Assembly (NCBI GenBank): GCA_013396655.1
Contig: WBMV01007522.1
Span: 293,108-357,107 of the forward strand
Length of the DNA: 64,000 nucleotides
Direction of reading: 5' to 3'
Source of the DNA: Campylorhamphus procurvoides
Lineage: Eukaryota; Chordata; Aves; Passeriformes; Dendrocolaptidae
Shown: one piece after another, positions 61,216 to 64,000 of the stretch
Layout: each line of letters begins with the position of its first letter
Position numbering within the stretch: position 1 is the first letter of the stretch
Notes under the pieces: model-generated
Told to the model about the DNA's origin: nothing
The model's input: only the letters and a program-made list of their open reading frames with translations
Database searches by the model: none
Program-made: the position numbers and the translations under genes

Positions 61216-64000
61216 CCAACTCTGCCTAAAGCAGCTCCCAAAGCCACAAATTTCTAGGGGCCAGAAGCAACTTGGTAGCCTTGAAAAAGGCCTGACTGGA
61301 AATACCTGCAAATGGCTCGGCAGGGGAGGTGCCCAGTGCTGCTTCAACACCTCCCTCGGAGCAAAGAGAAGAGCGGCTGGGTCTGGCTTTTACGATGCTC
61401 AGTGACTGTTGTTTTTTCTCTTATGTACTTTTAATTTGTTTACAGAATGAGCCAGCTGTGAAAAAGACTGTAGTTTGTGTATCAATAGATATTGTGCGGA
61501 AAAAATGCTTACCATCCTTTTAATAATTTAATATCACACTCAGAAGACTGCTTATTCACAAAGTGGCACTTCTGTGAATGACATTAATTGGTTTTGGTCA
61601 TAGAAAACACAGTTGGTTTCCCTGAGAAACACTAGCCAAATCACTGAGCAGAATTTGCAGCTCAGTCTTGCTGTTTCTTCCCAACTTTCACCTAATCTCA
61701 GTGTATCACGTCCAAGGATCTTGATGAGGTGCCTTCTATGTGTTAACAGAGGCATTTCTTTCCATGTCTTCTAGCATCACAAGTTCAGAGGATATAGCAG
61801 AAGTTAAATCTTCTCTTGTGATTCCTTTCTTAATGTTGAAAGGTAATGGGAATGGGCAGCTTTTGTCTTCTAAACTTAACTTCCAGTGGTGACTCATTCC
61901 CTCCAAAAAGAGACTTTTACCTCTTGTGACTTGGCTGTTTCAGCAAGACCTGGCAGCTTTAAAATCAGAAAAACTAACCCAGAAGCATCATAAATCCACA
62001 ACTTTTTTCTGCAGGATTGTCAAAATTTGCAACCCACCTTTTTAACCACCTTCCTTAGGGATCCTGCTGCTGAAATCAGCTGTTTCCATTAGCATCCTGC
62101 TTTTCATTCACAAAAGAGTCACTATTCTGGCCTGGCCTTCATTTCTATGAGAAATAAAAACCTTGAAACTGAGAATCTCTTTAAGTTCCAGAAGGTAAAT
62201 AAAGAAACCATCCATCTTAGTTTTAACATTTAGTAATATTTTTGAAAAGGTAAATAACATTTATGACATTTTCTCTTTTTGCTATTATTGCTGCAGGTTT
62301 CACCTTGTCTTTACATGGAGCTGACTATACCATCATTTTGGTTCTTAAAACCACTGTCACAGGCATTGGGACTATTCATACAGAGAATTTGAGTAGCTGA
62401 ATTTTCTAGTGGAGATGGGTCCCTATTCACCATATTACCTATTCTCCTACAGCTGACCTGGTTGTTTTTCTGGTATATTAAAGCAGAAAAGCTAATTTAT
62501 ATTAAAAGACATTACATTACAAGAAAATAAATCAGTTGAAAGAGTCCTGTAATTCTTATTTTAACAGTGTTACCCACATCTTCCTGAGTGCCTACACCCA
62601 TTTTTAAACGTTTTACACAGTTAAATTTATTTTCAGTTTTAATTTGTCCTGTCAAAAACATTCTGATGCTGATGTAATCTCTTGCACTGCTATTTTTAAA
62701 CACTAGGTAGCAATGACACCTTTTTTATTTAAAAAAAAACCCAAAAAACAAAAAAACAAAACCTCCTCATGAGATTTCTGATTATAGTTAAGACTGAAGT
62801 ATTTGTATATTACCATAATACAAATAATCATTACTATTATTCCATTATACTAAATATAATGGAAGAGTGTCGGCTAACCCTTCAACAATGTGTAATTCAT
62901 GTCTTCTCTGAGATGAGTTTTATTTGTTGGAGGCTTTTGGTTTTGTGTGGGTTTTTTTTTTGTTTGTTTTTTTGTTTTTTTTTTAATTTACTCTGTTTAT
63001 ACTGCTGTAAATAAAAGGATTGTCTGGGCCTTGGTGTTTCTGCAGTGTTTTAGAAGTATTAATGCACATATTAAAATTCACAGAAACTAAAGTTTGTTGC
63101 TCTCTATGCTTTTGCTATGGCCCCAGCCTTGCCATGGGAAGGGGGACGGGCAGTGGATACCAGGAAGCATCTGCAAATTGTTGCAGGTGGAGCCCTGGAG
63201 ACACAGCTGGGTCTCTTCTTCCTTACCCAGCCTCTGGGGGAAAAAAATTAACTCACATAAGCCCCAACTGAGCAAACAGGCCCTTAAATAGAAGCACATG
63301 AGTAATTCCTCTTGAGTTTAGGGAGAGCCTTCATGCATCTGAAGTTCCGTGTCCAGGCACGAGTGGGTATTTGGGAGAGCCTCCCACCTCTCGTTCTTTG
63401 CCTTCATTTTACCCGGGTTTCCTAACTCAAACCTTTTGTGGTCTTTCGGCCTTTATTTCTCCTGCTATAATGGCTGAAGGGCAGTGTGTAGCTTGCTCAG
63501 GCTGCTTCTATGGGATATGGCCCTCTGTCCCTTCCTGGTGGGGCTCAGCCATGTCATCTCAGGGGACAGAAGCATGGACTGTGGGCCTCCTGGCCAGCTG
63601 CAGCAGGGCCCCATCACAGCCAAGGCAGTGCTGTATGCCAGCAGCACCACCCCAGTGCTATTCATGCAGCACAAAGAGGGAATTTCCTTAACACCTTTCA
63701 GAGCAAATCCACCCGTGGGATAATTCCTTTGTCTTGGCTGGGCTATGCCAGCAGGGACACCTACCCTTTAGAGGCTTAACAGGGTGTCTGAATTAGTGAA
63801 AGCTACTCAGCTCTTATAATCCAGCTGTACTGTTCTGATTGCTAAGAAATGAGATGGTAGAAGTGTTACTTTGTTTTTACTGGTAATAATTAAAGTAATA
63901 ATTACAGAAAACTGCTCCAGGATGGAAAAATCTATTGGCTCAGACCAGATCGCTGAACCGTAGCCTCTCTAGTCTGCAAAATAAAACCTTTCCATCCCAA
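61216..64000. other. Upstream intergenic DNA to window end
   Basis: AT-rich sequence with the facing A-rich and T-rich tracts at 62731-62989. No exon of a neighbouring gene such as CASP3 is recognised. Confidence 0.55.
62731..62989. repeat. A-rich tract and facing T-rich tract
   Basis: An A-rich tract with C interruptions (62731-62763) is followed about 185 bp later by a T-rich tract with G interruptions (62949-62989). The two are imperfectly complementary. They may be tails of old retroposons in opposite orientation; no body is recognised between them. Confidence 0.4.

Overview
The window is vertebrate nuclear DNA, almost certainly from a bird. It is AT-rich and gene-poor, with long introns, one CpG island and no compact ORF packing. 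It carries several CR1 LINE 3' ends, including the terminal ATTCTATG repeat typical of birds, and an avian-style ERV LTR fragment. A run of 56 N in the CpG island marks it as an assembled draft genome. No bacterial, phage or plasmid features were seen.

The one gene I can support is IRF2 (interferon regulatory factor 2), on the minus strand. All eight coding exons are present in order: exon 2 (start codon, 40862-40958), exon 3 (35511-35610), exon 4 (34727-34903), exon 5 (32316-32362), exon 6 (28889-29000), exon 7 (25863-26021), exon 8 (20781-20828) and exon 9 (19112-19423 coding, then the 3' UTR). Every intron has GT-AG ends. The phases agree except at exon 8, which is 48 nt where the flanking phases demand 47 (or 44). 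The 3' UTR probably runs to about 18080, using a poly(A) signal at 18100-18105. The non-coding first exon and promoter lie in the CpG island at about 58270-59320, which also holds an ISRE-like element, GC boxes, a 40-bp tandem duplication and the N gap.

Layout: 1-18080 is downstream intergenic DNA with CR1, LTR and MIR-like relics. 18080 to about 58870 is the IRF2 transcription unit, with a 17.8 kb intron 1. 58270-59320 is the CpG island. 59320-64000 is upstream intergenic DNA with CR1 pieces. In other vertebrates CASP3 lies on this upstream side and ENPP6 on the downstream side; neither is visible here.

Points worth a second look: the one-base surplus in exon 8, which breaks the frame unless an acceptor 4 nt downstream is used; the ISRE-like triple-GAAA element at the promoter; a coding-like but decayed stretch at 56011-56798; an exon-like block with a consensus donor in intron 1 (49165-49267); and a perfect 14-bp hairpin just past the IRF2 poly(A) site.
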